A DNA stretch of 64,000 nt, taken from assembly GCA_017518735.1 (NCBI GenBank), contig JAFWTY010000037.1, positions 1 to 64,000 of the forward strand, given 5' to 3'. This DNA is from Lachnospiraceae bacterium (GTDB taxonomy: Bacteria > Bacillota > Clostridia > Lachnospirales > Lachnospiraceae). Of this stretch, positions 25,142 to 35,101 are shown piece after piece (position 1 is the stretch's first letter; each line of letters opens with the position of its first letter). A program made the position numbers and the translations under genes. Below the pieces are notes generated by a model that saw only the letters and a program-made list of their open reading frames with translations, did no database searches and was not told the DNA's origin.

Positions 25142-26062
25142 TTATCTCATTGTGCTTCTGACATAAACAATTGTTCTTTCGATTCCTTCTTCGAAACCGA
25201 CTTGAGGAACAAAGCCTGTATCCTTGGTCAGTTCCGAAATATCCGCTTCCAAATGCATGACCTGCTTTTCAGCATAAGGGATATCTCCAAGGCCAACCCT
25301 CTTTTCGAATTTGACCCCATTAGTCATAACCTGTATATATTCTCTTAATTCTCTTACCTTTCCGGATCCGATTACATAGATCTTTCCATCCATACCTTTC
25401 TGCGAAAGAAGGCGGAAAGCCCTTCCTGCATCTTCGGAATAGAGATAGTCCCACTTCTGTTCTCCCTTTGTAAAGGAAACATCTTCTCCGGCAATCATTT
25501 TTCGCAAGGCGGAAATAATCATGGATTTCTCCCCGTCATATGGGCCATACACACTTAGCACTCTGGTCCAGATATGTTTCATTCCGATTCCCCGGCACAG
25601 TTCTCGTGTCCGGTTTCCTGCCTTAAGTTTCGCTTTTCCGTATTCATTTTCCGGATTCACCGGCGTGTCAGCTGCAAGTTTTCCTTCCACTCTTCCGTAT
25701 TCCGCCTGGGATCCGGCTCCGATATAGGTGTTGCACCCTAACGCTTTTGCCAGTCTTACGGAATCAAGTGCAGATTTCACATTTTTCTCCTGAAGTCCTA
25801 CGTCATTTCTGTCAGCCCCGGTAGTTCCTTCCCATGCAAAATGAAAGAATACGTCGTATTTTTCTTCTGCAATACTTTCTGCTGCGATTCCGTAATCTCC
25901 TAAATCCAAAGAAAGCAACTTTAGATTCTCTGATTTAGGCAAAGTATCCACGCGGCGAGATCCTTTATGGCAGATTGCCAGCACCTCATCGCCGTTTGCA
26001 AGACATTCTTCAATTAATGCATGCCCAATTGCACCCGTGGGCCCGGTTATCACAACTTTCAT
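25142..26062 (-). CDS. NAD(P)-dependent sugar epimerase/reductase (SDR)
   Basis: 306-residue extended SDR with GPTGAIGHALIEE near the N-terminus (a GxxGxxG nucleotide loop) and the catalytic YGKAK near residue 150. It looks unlike the paratose-synthase-like SDR at 40462. Context places it between the thiamine-diphosphate enzyme and rfbG, so reduction or epimerisation of a CDP-sugar made by those enzymes is inferred, comparable to the final reductase of the yersiniose pathway. Only two bases separate it from the gene before it. The substrate is unknown. Confidence 0.7.
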   Translation of the reverse strand: MKVVITGPTGAIGHALIEECLANGDEVLAICHKGSRRVDTLPKSENLKLLSLDLGDYGIAAESIAEEKYDVFFHFAWEGTTGADRNDVGLQEKNVKSALDSVRLAKALGCNTYIGAGSQAEYGRVEGKLAADTPVNPENEYGKAKLKAGNRTRELCRGIGMKHIWTRVLSVYGPYDGEKSMIISALRKMIAGEDVSFTKGEQKWDYLYSEDAGRAFRLLSQKGMDGKIYVIGSGKVRELREYIQVMTNGVKFEKRVGLGDIPYAEKQVMHLEADISELTKDTGFVPQVGFEEGIERTIVYVRSTMR

Positions 26063-26064
26063 CT

Positions 26065-27843
26065 CTATCTTCCCAATGCAGAGGCTAGTTCCTCTCGTTC
26101 AAGTAACGGCGCCATATCTTCAATCGGTCTGGAAGCCATTTGACCGTCTTCTCTCATATAGTTTACCTGCTTCGGAAGAATTTTCTGTGTAATGTCACCT
26201 TTTACGGTACAAAGAACCGGGCCATCATACTCCAAGACTTTAGCAACCTGTTCTTCAAGTTTTTCCTCTTCCTCAATATGCTCCCCATGAATACCGAACG
26301 CTTCCGCAATTTTCTTCATGTCCGGAAGTGTCAGTCCGCTTTCTTTCGTACACCCCGTTAAGTGTTCCTTAAAATTGCCGAACTGTGACTGATAAATCAT
26401 GCTGTATCCATTATTGTCCACAACAAAAATCTTAATCGGAAGGTTTAATCGTTTAATCACTTCCAATTCCTGCATATTCATAGCAATACTTCCATCGCCT
26501 GTCACACAGACCGTACGTTTTCCGCCGGAGGCAACACAACTTCCGATTGAAGCCGGAACATCATATCCCATGGCTGCAAGTCCTTTTGTAAGAAAAGCTC
26601 TCTGCCCCCACTTGATAGCAAACGTTTTCATGGAAATATCGACACTTGTTCCGGAAGATGTAAACTGGAAGATGTCATTTTCCGTCATTTGATTCGAAAT
26701 TTCTTTTACCAGATGGTAAGTGGAAACAAAACCTTCTCTGGGTGATTGTTCCGGAATAAACGTAGGATATTTCTTTAGGAGTTCATTACAATGGGTTAAC
26801 CATTCTCCCCTGTCCTTTTTTTCAATCTCTTCTTTTCTTTGAAGGAGTTTTTCGATAAAATCTTTCGCATCACATACCACCTTCAACCATGGATGGACGC
26901 TTTTTTTCTCCATTTCGTGAACATCAATATCCACCATGATATGTTTTGCATTGGCAAGAAAGCTGTCAAAATTATAACCCGTACTTAAGAGATTAAGTCT
27001 TGTGCCTATCGTCAGAACCAGATCCGCACCCTGCTCTATCAGATTGGCAGCACGTTGTCCTACCGCACCGGGTCTGCCATAATAAAGAGGGTGATCTTCT
27101 TCAATTAAATCCACTCCGTTCCAGGATGTCAAAACCGGAATCTGCAGGGTATTATATAATTCTCTTGCCTCATTTACCGCATGTCCAAGACGAATTCCGT
27201 GTCCAAGAACCATAACAGGTTTTTTTGCTTCGTTTAGGGCCTTAATCACTTCCGTCACAGTTTCATCGCTCAACGGATAAGTCTCAAGTTCGGAAGTATC
27301 AAACGATCTCAGGCTTTCAACATCGACATCGGACGCCTGAATATCCAAAGGTACATCAATCCAAACAGGACCGGGACGTCCGTTTACTGCAACTGCCGCG
27401 GCCTTTTCCATCTCAAAACGAATATCTTCAGGCTTCCGGATCTGAACAGCATACTTGCTGTATGAACCTACCATGGAAATAATATCAACTTCCTGAATAC
27501 CGAACTGACGAATTCCCTGATTTCCTACAAGGTCCGCTCTTTTTGCCTGCCCGGAAAGATAGATTACCGGAATGGAATCAATATAAGCACCAACCAGTCC
27601 CGTAAGTGCATTTGTAGCTCCGGGTCCGCTGGTCACAAGGCAAGCACCGTATCCTTCATGTATTCTGGCATAGCTCTCCGCTGCAATGGACGCTCCCTGC
27701 TCATGAATCATAAATACGCCTGTCAATTTCTTACTTTGACCCAGCGAGTTATTCATATGCATTGCGCCTCCACCTGTAACGCAGAATACTTTTCCCACGC
27801 CCAGCGAAGCGATAAACTCCATGATATAATCTGAAATCTTCAT
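26065..27843 (-). CDS. Thiamine-diphosphate enzyme, acetolactate-synthase-like, in sugar cluster
   Basis: 592 residues with the full three-domain ThDP fold. The N-terminal pyrimidine-binding domain carries the catalytic Glu in MIHEQGASIAAE. The central domain includes GHGIRLGHAVNEA. The C-terminal diphosphate-binding domain has the GDGSIAMNMQELEV motif and NGYSMIYQSQ. It is not beside an ilvN regulatory subunit or other valine-pathway genes; it sits between an aldolase fusion and an SDR among rfbFGH. A C2-unit transfer from a 2-oxo acid to a keto-sugar, as done by YerE in yersiniose synthesis, is the best inference. Classical acetolactate synthase is the alternative. Confidence 0.8.
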   Translation of the reverse strand: MKISDYIMEFIASLGVGKVFCVTGGGAMHMNNSLGQSKKLTGVFMIHEQGASIAAESYARIHEGYGACLVTSGPGATNALTGLVGAYIDSIPVIYLSGQAKRADLVGNQGIRQFGIQEVDIISMVGSYSKYAVQIRKPEDIRFEMEKAAAVAVNGRPGPVWIDVPLDIQASDVDVESLRSFDTSELETYPLSDETVTEVIKALNEAKKPVMVLGHGIRLGHAVNEARELYNTLQIPVLTSWNGVDLIEEDHPLYYGRPGAVGQRAANLIEQGADLVLTIGTRLNLLSTGYNFDSFLANAKHIMVDIDVHEMEKKSVHPWLKVVCDAKDFIEKLLQRKEEIEKKDRGEWLTHCNELLKKYPTFIPEQSPREGFVSTYHLVKEISNQMTENDIFQFTSSGTSVDISMKTFAIKWGQRAFLTKGLAAMGYDVPASIGSCVASGGKRTVCVTGDGSIAMNMQELEVIKRLNLPIKIFVVDNNGYSMIYQSQFGNFKEHLTGCTKESGLTLPDMKKIAEAFGIHGEHIEEEEKLEEQVAKVLEYDGPVLCTVKGDITQKILPKQVNYMREDGQMASRPIEDMAPLLEREELASALGR

Positions 27844-27868
27844 CTTTTTTGTCTCTTTCGTTCGCTAT

Positions 27869-29494
27869 TTATTGCTCGTATAAACTTTCCGTAAGGAAAT
27901 GAATATTCATATTCGGAGAAGCTGCCTTTACATCCGCAAACATCTCTTTAATCTCTTCATTCAATTCTTCCCATTTCTTTCCGGGATTAATTGTAGGTAA
28001 AGATGCATCCGCGTAGCTTTCGTTATATGTCTGTTTGAAACCATCAAAACCTGCCAGATAGACTTCTTTTGCTTCAAGTTTGCGAAGTAATCGAAGGGCA
28101 CAGATTACGGCATTATCAAAATGATCCCAGCCTCGTTTGATTGCACGTTCAAAACCGATAACATACTCGCCTTCTCCGCCTTCCTTCTTTACACTGGAAA
28201 GAAGAATTCTGGAAACCTTGTCAAAAAGTTCCTTCTTCGTTTCTTTGGCATATTCGTATCTTGCATTATTCGTCAGGAAAAGTGTATCATATACACCCTC
28301 ATATTCTTTCAGCAATGCATTAACAGCAATCACGGAAACCGCGCCGTCTTTCTTTAAGGAATCAATTGCAGAAACTATACTCTCTCTCTCGGTAATCGAA
28401 GACTTGCCGGGTGCAATGAGAACAATGCGCTGATCCTTTATCTTTTCTTTCAGGGAAAGGAAAGCCTGTTCATCGTCCACCTTACGGCTCTGGTTCTCAA
28501 TATACTTTTCTTCCAGAAGATCGTAATCATACTTCCTTCTGTCGTCTTCGGAAAGAGACGCGATAATGTTGCGCATATCCTTGGCTGAAGTACGATGGTT
28601 CTTGGTTAAGTAAGCAATGTTGTTGACATGGCAACAATACATTCCTGCAATACAGTACTCCGTTGAATAGCCCCAGGAGTAATTCTCTTCGAACGGTTTC
28701 ATGTAGATGTCAATTGCATCCATGACAGCATTCATATCATAATGCGTACCGCACTTGGTGTTTAGGTAATTGGCAATCAGTTCCGTCGTAGCATTTCCCG
28801 CTCCGCGGCCCATACCGCATAAAGAAGAATCCACTACTGCAGTTCGGTTCGTCTGCTGAAGCAGTTTTACAAAATGAATTGCATTGGAAAACGCAAGCTG
28901 CTGGTTATTATGAGAATGAAAACCGATTGCAATATCCGGATTCAGTTCCCTGTCAAGAACCGCAACGATACGATTCAAATCTTCTTCATACATCGCGCCG
29001 AAAGTATCCACTACCGAGAGACTTCTTGCTCCGGAGGCATTTACTTCTTCCGCTAATTCTTTCAGTTCCTCGTCGGAATATGCCAGAGTATTAGCCGCTT
29101 GAAAATAAAGAGTATAACCTTTCTCCTTAACCTTTTTCCCTACTGCGATTCCTTCGCGGAATTTAGTCTGCGGAAAAACCACACGAATCGCATCTATGGA
29201 TTTTCCGTCACATTCCGGAAGATTCTCCAGGTTATACCGGTCCCAGTCAATCATTACCACATATTCATGCTCCGGCTTTCGCTCAAGCATATAAGGAATC
29301 ACATCTTCCGGCAGATGATAGAAAGAACTTCCTTCTTCATGAGACTTGTCTTTCAGCCAACCACACTCAATAATATCCGCTCCCGCATCCTGAAGCTTCT
29401 TGATGATTCCCTTGATTGCCGCTTCGCCGAACTTCGAATCCACGATATACGCTCCGTCGCGAAGTGTACAATCCAACAGTTTAATCTTCCCCAT
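27869..29494 (-). CDS. DRE-TIM (HMGL-like) aldolase fused to an unknown C-terminal domain
   Basis: 541 residues. The N-terminal domain (about 1-290) is an HMGL-like TIM barrel with the metal motif LLDCTLRDGAY and the FHSHNNQQLAF histidines. It also has SLCGMGRGAGNA, seen in 4-hydroxy-2-oxovalerate aldolases and citramalate-type enzymes. The C-terminal part (about 330-541) starts IVLIAPGKSS and contains VYLAGFDGF, a Rossmann-like pattern somewhat like glycan-modifying DUF115 or sialyltransferase-type proteins; this assignment is tentative. Directly upstream of the thiamine-diphosphate gene (25-base gap), so the two probably act in sequence on a 2-oxo acid or sugar. Confidence 0.72.
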   Translation of the reverse strand: MGKIKLLDCTLRDGAYIVDSKFGEAAIKGIIKKLQDAGADIIECGWLKDKSHEEGSSFYHLPEDVIPYMLERKPEHEYVVMIDWDRYNLENLPECDGKSIDAIRVVFPQTKFREGIAVGKKVKEKGYTLYFQAANTLAYSDEELKELAEEVNASGARSLSVVDTFGAMYEEDLNRIVAVLDRELNPDIAIGFHSHNNQQLAFSNAIHFVKLLQQTNRTAVVDSSLCGMGRGAGNATTELIANYLNTKCGTHYDMNAVMDAIDIYMKPFEENYSWGYSTEYCIAGMYCCHVNNIAYLTKNHRTSAKDMRNIIASLSEDDRRKYDYDLLEEKYIENQSRKVDDEQAFLSLKEKIKDQRIVLIAPGKSSITERESIVSAIDSLKKDGAVSVIAVNALLKEYEGVYDTLFLTNNARYEYAKETKKELFDKVSRILLSSVKKEGGEGEYVIGFERAIKRGWDHFDNAVICALRLLRKLEAKEVYLAGFDGFKQTYNESYADASLPTINPGKKWEELNEEIKEMFADVKAASPNMNIHFLTESLYEQ

Positions 29495-29506
29495 TTATCT
29501 GCTCTC

Positions 29507-30847
29507 CTAAACTAAAACAGCTTCTTTTATTACCTTTGCCATGTAGTCAATCATTTCATCCGTCATTCCGGGATATACTCCCACCCAGAAAGAATTGTTC
29601 ATAATAAGGTCTGTATTGGTCAGTTCTCCGACAACACGATATCCCTTTCCCTCTGCTCTCATTTGATCAAAGCAGGGATGTTTGGTTAAGTTGCCGGCAA
29701 AAAGCATTCTCGTCTGCACACCTTTTTCTTCGATGTAAGAAACCACTTTCTTTCTGTCGATTCCTTCCCTGCAGGTAACCAGAAATCCGAACCAGGAAGG
29801 ATTTGAGTTTTCACACGCAACAGGAAGAATCAGTTTCTCCTGAATATCTTCCAATGCTTTATGAAGACGAGCAAAGTTCTCTCTTCTTCGTACTACAAAT
29901 GTAGGAAATTTCTCAATCTGTGCACAGCCGATAGCTGCCTGCATATCTGTTGCCTTTAAGTTATATCCGAAATGAGAATAAACATACTTGTGGTCATATC
30001 CAAGCGGAAGTTCTCCGTACTGCCTGTCAAAACGATGGCCGCAGAGATTGTCTCTTCCCGAAGGACAGGAACAGTCTCTACCCCAGTCACGGAAAGATCG
30101 GATAATTTTATGAAGAAGCGGACTGTCAGTGTATACTGCTCCGCCTTCTCCCATCGTCATATGATGAGGAGGGTAAAAAGAAGATGTTCCGATATCTCCT
30201 ACCGTTCCGGTAAGATACTCTTTTCCGTCGAGATTATAAACAGAACCCAACGCATCACAATTATCTTCCACAAGCCACAGATTGTGTTTCTGGCAGAACT
30301 CTTTTACCGCCTTTAAATCAAAGGGATTTCCCAAAGTATGTGCCGCCATAACCGCCTTGGTCTTCGGGCTTAACGCCTCTTCCAACTTGGTAATATCCAG
30401 ATTATATTGAGGAATCGTAACATCAATGAACACAGGAACCGCACCATACTGAATCGCCGGTGTAACCGTCGTCGGAAATCCTGCCGCAACAGTGATTATT
30501 TCATCTCCCGGTTTAATCTGTCTCGGTCCGAGAAGTGGCGACGTCAATGCCATAAATGCAATCAAATTGGCACTGGATCCGGAATTTACCAAACTGCAGA
30601 AACGTACCTTCAGGTACTCTGCAAATTTCTTTTCAAACTGTTCGGTATATCTTCCGGAGGTGAGCCAGAATTCCAAAGAGGAATCTACAAGATTACACAT
30701 TTCTTTTTCATCAAAAACTCTGGAAGCATAGTTAATCCTGTCACCGGGTTCGAAGGCTTTTTTCGGTTCCTTGTATGCGTGATAATACTCTTCTACCAGA
30801 CCTAAAATTTCTTTTCTGGCTTCTTCTTCATTGTTCCACTTAGACAT
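29507..30847 (-). CDS. rfbH: CDP-4-keto-6-deoxyglucose 3-dehydrase (E1)
   Basis: 446 residues of the aminotransferase fold that uses PMP and a [2Fe-2S] cluster to remove the 3-hydroxyl from CDP-4-keto-6-deoxyglucose. As in E1, the usual Lys is replaced by His in SFYPPHHMTMGEGG. The iron-sulfur cysteines are recognisable: one in VEDNCDALG and a C-x-C-x7-C set in GRDCSCPSGRDNLCGHR. The start is ATG 30847 (MSKWNNEEEAR) after AAGGAG; longer in-frame readings invade rfbF. It implies a matching ferredoxin-type reductase (E3) elsewhere in the genome. Confidence 0.93.
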   Translation of the reverse strand: MSKWNNEEEARKEILGLVEEYYHAYKEPKKAFEPGDRINYASRVFDEKEMCNLVDSSLEFWLTSGRYTEQFEKKFAEYLKVRFCSLVNSGSSANLIAFMALTSPLLGPRQIKPGDEIITVAAGFPTTVTPAIQYGAVPVFIDVTIPQYNLDITKLEEALSPKTKAVMAAHTLGNPFDLKAVKEFCQKHNLWLVEDNCDALGSVYNLDGKEYLTGTVGDIGTSSFYPPHHMTMGEGGAVYTDSPLLHKIIRSFRDWGRDCSCPSGRDNLCGHRFDRQYGELPLGYDHKYVYSHFGYNLKATDMQAAIGCAQIEKFPTFVVRRRENFARLHKALEDIQEKLILPVACENSNPSWFGFLVTCREGIDRKKVVSYIEEKGVQTRMLFAGNLTKHPCFDQMRAEGKGYRVVGELTNTDLIMNNSFWVGVYPGMTDEMIDYMAKVIKEAVLV

Positions 30848-30857
30848 GTTTTTCTCC

Positions 30858-31640
30858 TTAGTCTTCCCAGCATTTCCAGGGTGCTTTTCCTGCATCCCAC
30901 ATATCTTCCAGGATGCCTTTCTCTCTTGCATTGTCCATACACTGCCAGAATCCGCGATGGGTATAAGACATCAACTCTCCCTGAGTTGCCAATTTCTCCA
31001 AAGGCTCTTTTTCAAAGATGGTGGTATCCCCTTCGATGTAATCAAAGATTGCCGGTTTAAGCACCATGTATCCGGCATTGATTAACGCACCATCGGTTAA
31101 ACTTTTTTCACGGAAGGAACGGACGGAATTGTTTTCAGCAATATCAAGAACTCCCTTTTGCTGTTCCATTACAACCGCAGTTAATGTAGCAATTTTGCCA
31201 TGCTGTTTATGAAACTCCACGAGTTTCCGGATATCGACATCACAGACACCATCACCGTAAGTCAGCATAAAATCCTCATCGCCGATGTATTCCTGAATAC
31301 GCTTTACTCTCCCACCGGTCATAGTGGAATACCCGGTATCCGCAACAGTCACCTTCCAGGGTTCGATATTGGTATGATGAATTACCATCTCGTTTTTTCC
31401 TTCGGAATAATCGAAGGTCACATCGGAACAGCGAAGGAAATAATCGGCAAACCACTGCTTGATCATGTGCTGACGATATCCTGCACAAACTACGAATTCA
31501 TTAAACCCGTAATGCGAATACTCTTTCATGATATGCCAAAGTATCGGTTTCCCGCCTATTTCAATCATTGGCTTCGGCTTAAACTGACTTTCCTCACCAA
31601 TTCTGGTTCCATAACCACCTGCTAAAATTACAACTTTCAT
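30858..31640 (-). CDS. rfbF: Glucose-1-phosphate cytidylyltransferase
   Basis: 260 residues. It makes CDP-glucose from CTP and glucose-1-phosphate, the first committed step towards CDP-3,6-dideoxyhexoses. The signature VILAGGYGTRIGEESQFKPK and the later MLTYGDGVCDVDI are typical of RfbF and differ from RmlA/GalU. A GGGGGATACACA site precedes the ATG. The spacing to rfbH is ten bases. Confidence 0.95.
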   Translation of the reverse strand: MKVVILAGGYGTRIGEESQFKPKPMIEIGGKPILWHIMKEYSHYGFNEFVVCAGYRQHMIKQWFADYFLRCSDVTFDYSEGKNEMVIHHTNIEPWKVTVADTGYSTMTGGRVKRIQEYIGDEDFMLTYGDGVCDVDIRKLVEFHKQHGKIATLTAVVMEQQKGVLDIAENNSVRSFREKSLTDGALINAGYMVLKPAIFDYIEGDTTIFEKEPLEKLATQGELMSYTHRGFWQCMDNAREKGILEDMWDAGKAPWKCWED

Positions 31641-31659
31641 TGTGTATCCCCCTCATCTA

Positions 31660-33327
31660 TTATTCTGAAGTTTCCTTTGCAAAGTATACAAAGAAAGTCT
31701 GTTGATCAAGATTCAGTGCTGTGAAGTTACCTTCCGGATTTTTACTAACCCAGTTATAAGGCCCATCTCCGCCAAGAGTGTATAAATAATCCGTCATCTG
31801 ATCATCAATGCCCCTCATCCTAACCTGACGGAATCCTCGAATAAACTCAACCATCGGTGTTGCAGCACCGAGAATCATACAGATAACCAATAGTGCATAA
31901 CCATAGCGTTTAAGCTTCTGAATATCCCACCCTTTTGCAGCTATCTTATCAGCAACTTTTTCTTCTCTATTCGCATTCTTTGGAGCTGCGTCTTTTGAAA
32001 TGGTTTGTACGGCAGCTACTCCCTGGCCGTTAATCAGTACTTCATCCTTTTCTTCCAACAGGAACTTTACGCAGAAAACATACATCATAAAAATCGCCGG
32101 TATGGAAGCACGCATCGTGAAATCCGTACTGTAACCCATTCGGAAGAAAGGGAATATAAGCAATATAAGTACTGTGACACAAAACATAAGATTTTTCTTA
32201 TATTTCCAGGCAATCAATATTGCGTAAACCCCAAACTCGACCAATATAAACTTCAAGTAAATCCATGCCGCACTAAATACAGGTACAGCTCCTCCGCTTC
32301 TGTCAACCGCGGTAGCAACACCAATCGCTTCTTCTCCTCCGATAATTACATTGGACAACAAGAATGAACCAACAAATGGGAAAACCAAAATCGTCGAAAG
32401 AATATTGGATAATGAAAACAGATTTTTTAAAAAAACCTTTCCCTGTTTGTTTCGAATATCCAAAACAAGTCTTTTTATTCCGAATACAATTGCATAGATA
32501 AAATATCCAATAAAAGGAAACGGCCCGGATATCAAACAGGACATTCCAATAAGGATATACTGCGAAACATTCTTCTCCTTCAACAACAAAGCCATGCAAA
32601 TCCATGGGATCAAAGACTGATTAAAAACCCAGCACATACAGGTGGTAAATGATGAATACTGATAGATATCTGCCCACCATTCAAGATGATATCCATTCGC
32701 GCCAAGCGGTTCCAATGATCCTAAAATGTCCATTCCGGAGAAAAAGATAAACGCTATAATCACAAGAATCATTGCCCCGTTTTTCTTCGGTTTGAAATAT
32801 GAAATCAAAAGGAGGAAAAGGATGCTCAAGCCGATTGTGACATAAATCAGCAAAGCAATATTGCCAACCAGAAAAGCCGCATCCTCTCCTGCTCCGAAAA
32901 CTCTTGCAAGTTTTCCGGGAAGTGCAGCCGGAAGCCATTGTCCGATATAATAAACCAATGCCCCTTTAAACTTCGGATACATAACAGGCCAGTCTCTCAA
33001 AATCAAATCACGAAAGATGGCATTTCTCCAGGGATAGTCTTTGCTCTGTGCCCAAAGTCTTCCGATTCCGCAGAAGAATGCATAAAGAAATGAAATCCCT
33101 ACAATTACTGCCGGATAGAACTTCGGCATTCGGATTGCATCTTTCTTCTCTTTCCCTTTCGGGCTTCGAAAAGCAAAAAACAAACCGACAAGCAATGCAA
33201 GACAGGCTGGAATCGCAAAGTATACTTTCAGCCATCCCAATAAAAAGCAAAACAAAGGAAGCGTGATATAAACAAAAGCGGCTTTACGAATTGTTTGGTA
33301 TGATATTTTTATTTCACTATTGAACAT
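31660..33327 (-). CDS. Polytopic membrane protein, GT-C-like
   Basis: About 555 residues with 10 or more predicted membrane spans. After the first two spans comes a loop with AQSKDYPWRNAIFRDLILRDWP; acidic residues in the first large loop are typical of lipid-linked-sugar-dependent GT-C glycosyltransferases. A charged cytoplasmic stretch precedes the last span (about 450-480), followed by a short outside tail. No sequence family is recognised with certainty; a Wzy-like polymerase is an alternative. The start is placed at ATG 33327, one codon after a possible TTG. Confidence 0.6.
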   Translation of the reverse strand: MFNSEIKISYQTIRKAAFVYITLPLFCFLLGWLKVYFAIPACLALLVGLFFAFRSPKGKEKKDAIRMPKFYPAVIVGISFLYAFFCGIGRLWAQSKDYPWRNAIFRDLILRDWPVMYPKFKGALVYYIGQWLPAALPGKLARVFGAGEDAAFLVGNIALLIYVTIGLSILFLLLISYFKPKKNGAMILVIIAFIFFSGMDILGSLEPLGANGYHLEWWADIYQYSSFTTCMCWVFNQSLIPWICMALLLKEKNVSQYILIGMSCLISGPFPFIGYFIYAIVFGIKRLVLDIRNKQGKVFLKNLFSLSNILSTILVFPFVGSFLLSNVIIGGEEAIGVATAVDRSGGAVPVFSAAWIYLKFILVEFGVYAILIAWKYKKNLMFCVTVLILLIFPFFRMGYSTDFTMRASIPAIFMMYVFCVKFLLEEKDEVLINGQGVAAVQTISKDAAPKNANREEKVADKIAAKGWDIQKLKRYGYALLVICMILGAATPMVEFIRGFRQVRMRGIDDQMTDYLYTLGGDGPYNWVSKNPEGNFTALNLDQQTFFVYFAKETSE

Positions 33328-33349
33328 CAATACTACCCTGTTTCTTTCT

Positions 33350-35101
33350 TTAATAACTGATAATCATCGTCAAAAAGATATACGCCACCAGGCAACTAGC
33401 ATAAATACCTACAGTCAATATACCAATCCGCTTTACCAAACACTTTCCTTCTGTTCTTTTAAACCTGAAGTTTCCCGTATATACATACAACGAGATTAGG
33501 ATAAACACAGCAATTAACGCCGGCATAATATATCGTATATGCATATTATGAACAAAAGGATGCGCAAAGTTGAAATATAGATAGAAAACAACCTGCGATA
33601 TGATAATCGACGCAAGCATTATTACCTGCTCTCTGTTGATTCGGTAATTAAAACTATTTCGTTTTCCGTTTATTATTAGCATTATCAGCATTACCAATGC
33701 CGATATAGCTCCGGAAATAGATAATATCATCATTACCCATCCCAAAATAATGGTAACAATACTGTAATTGACATCGGCTGAAGACTCAAAAATCATGGTC
33801 TTCAAAGAACTTACAATAATATTATGATCTACATTTTCACTGGAATTAAAAATCTCAATGTATAGATGGTTTAACTGATTTCTAAGATCAAATAGTCTTT
33901 CTGCCACGGTGTAATTTGGAATAAATTGAACCGATTCTCGGCTTGCTTCGTGGAAATATACAAACGGCATTCCAAACTTTATTGTATTTCTAGCATTCCA
34001 CCATAACCCCAAGGGGAGCGAAATGACACCAAACAACAAATAATCTATGATTCTTTTACTCTTCTTCTCATTAATCAGTTTTGCGACAAATAAAACCAAG
34101 ATTGGCACCGCAATTAATGTGCCGGAAATCTTTGTCATTACCGTAAGTCCGGTAAACACGGCCAAGAGTATAAAACTGCTTATCGAATCCGTCTCATACC
34201 ACTCAATCAACAGATAAATTGACACGGTAAATAACAGCAACAATAACGCGTCATTATTTACACTTCCGGCAAGATAAGTAAACAATGGACATATAGCAAA
34301 GCACAAAGTCACTATGCACCTGCACAAATTATTCTTTGTCAGTCTTTGCGTAATAGCATCCAGCATAATACCGGTCCCTGTCACGCAAAAAAGCGAGAAA
34401 AGTTGGATATTCTCAGTCGCCTCTATCAAAGGAACCCTGAATATGGTAAACAGTTTTACCCAATAACCGCATAATATATAGTATAACGGAGGTTGATAAA
34501 ACTCCCATAACGTTCTTGGGTCTGCTTCGGGTATTTTTCCATAAGCCCATATATGCCAAATGTAGCCCAGATGCCCTCCACCGGATGTAAATGCAATCGT
34601 GTCGTGTTGTCTGGATATATTGGTTATCGGATTATATAATGTATAGAGTGTCCTAAACAGAAAGCAGAAAATGCTTATCAACATGATGATTTCATTCCCG
34701 TTGATTGCCTTTTTCTTTCTGTGGTATTGCACCGCAATAACATTAAAAATTACGACAGCCAAAGATACTAGCACAATAATAAATTGCCAAATCAACGAAT
34801 AATCAAATACTACTTGAATAACCTCATAAAAAAAGATATAAAGGGCAAAAAACAAACCTGTGTTAATTAATACCAACGTTAGAAATGCTGTTTTCTCTTT
34901 AAACTTTCTAACTGCGAAATAATATGCAATAATCAACACAATAATCAACACGGCTACTATTTCTGTATAAATCGGAATCGGCAAATGGTACTGATTCATC
35001 ACAAAGCCCAATCCCAAACAGGCAATAAAAGCAAATAACAACCTGGTAATTACTGATTGCATAAGAGGACCGTCCTCTTTATTCTTTGTTATCCGACTCA
35101 T
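33350..35101 (-). CDS. GT-C membrane glycosyltransferase (GT39/ArnT-like)
   Basis: 583 residues, about 12 spans. The extracellular loop sequence [19 protein letters not shown] followed by [16 protein letters not shown] resembles the dolichyl-phosphate-mannose/ArnT type, where acidic and QPP-type residues bind a polyprenyl-phosphate sugar. The gene is visibly more AT-rich than its neighbours. If the first ATG is used it overlaps the flavoprotein gene by 23 bases; the ATG 13 codons later ([10 protein letters not shown]) is an equally good start. Confidence 0.68.
   Translation of the reverse strand: MSRITKNKEDGPLMQSVITRLLFAFIACLGLGFVMNQYHLPIPIYTEIVAVLIIVLIIAYYFAVRKFKEKTAFLTLVLINTGLFFALYIFFYEVIQVVFDYSLIWQFIIVLVSLAVVIFNVIAVQYHRKKKAINGNEIIMLISIFCFLFRTLYTLYNPITNISRQHDTIAFTSGGGHLGYIWHIWAYGKIPEADPRTLWEFYQPPLYYILCGYWVKLFTIFRVPLIEATENIQLFSLFCVTGTGIMLDAITQRLTKNNLCRCIVTLCFAICPLFTYLAGSVNNDALLLLLFTVSIYLLIEWYETDSISSFILLAVFTGLTVMTKISGTLIAVPILVLFVAKLINEKKSKRIIDYLLFGVISLPLGLWWNARNTIKFGMPFVYFHEASRESVQFIPNYTVAERLFDLRNQLNHLYIEIFNSSENVDHNIIVSSLKTMIFESSADVNYSIVTIILGWVMMILSISGAISALVMLIMLIINGKRNSFNYRINREQVIMLASIIISQVVFYLYFNFAHPFVHNMHIRYIMPALIAVFILISLYVYTGNFRFKRTEGKCLVKRIGILTVGIYASCLVAYIFLTMIISY

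Noticed and set aside
26065..27843. Housekeeping acetolactate synthase (ilvB)
   Set aside because: Not excluded, but there is no ilvN, ilvC or leu gene nearby and the neighbours are all sugar genes, so a sugar-specific role is preferred.
29507..30847. Ordinary PLP aminotransferase making an aminosugar
   Set aside because: The active-site Lys position holds His and the Fe-S cysteine pattern of the 3-dehydrase is present.
30847..30931. Longer rfbH start at 30931
   Set aside because: It overlaps rfbF and encodes a non-homologous stretch; ATG 30847 has AAGGAG and a proper N-terminus.
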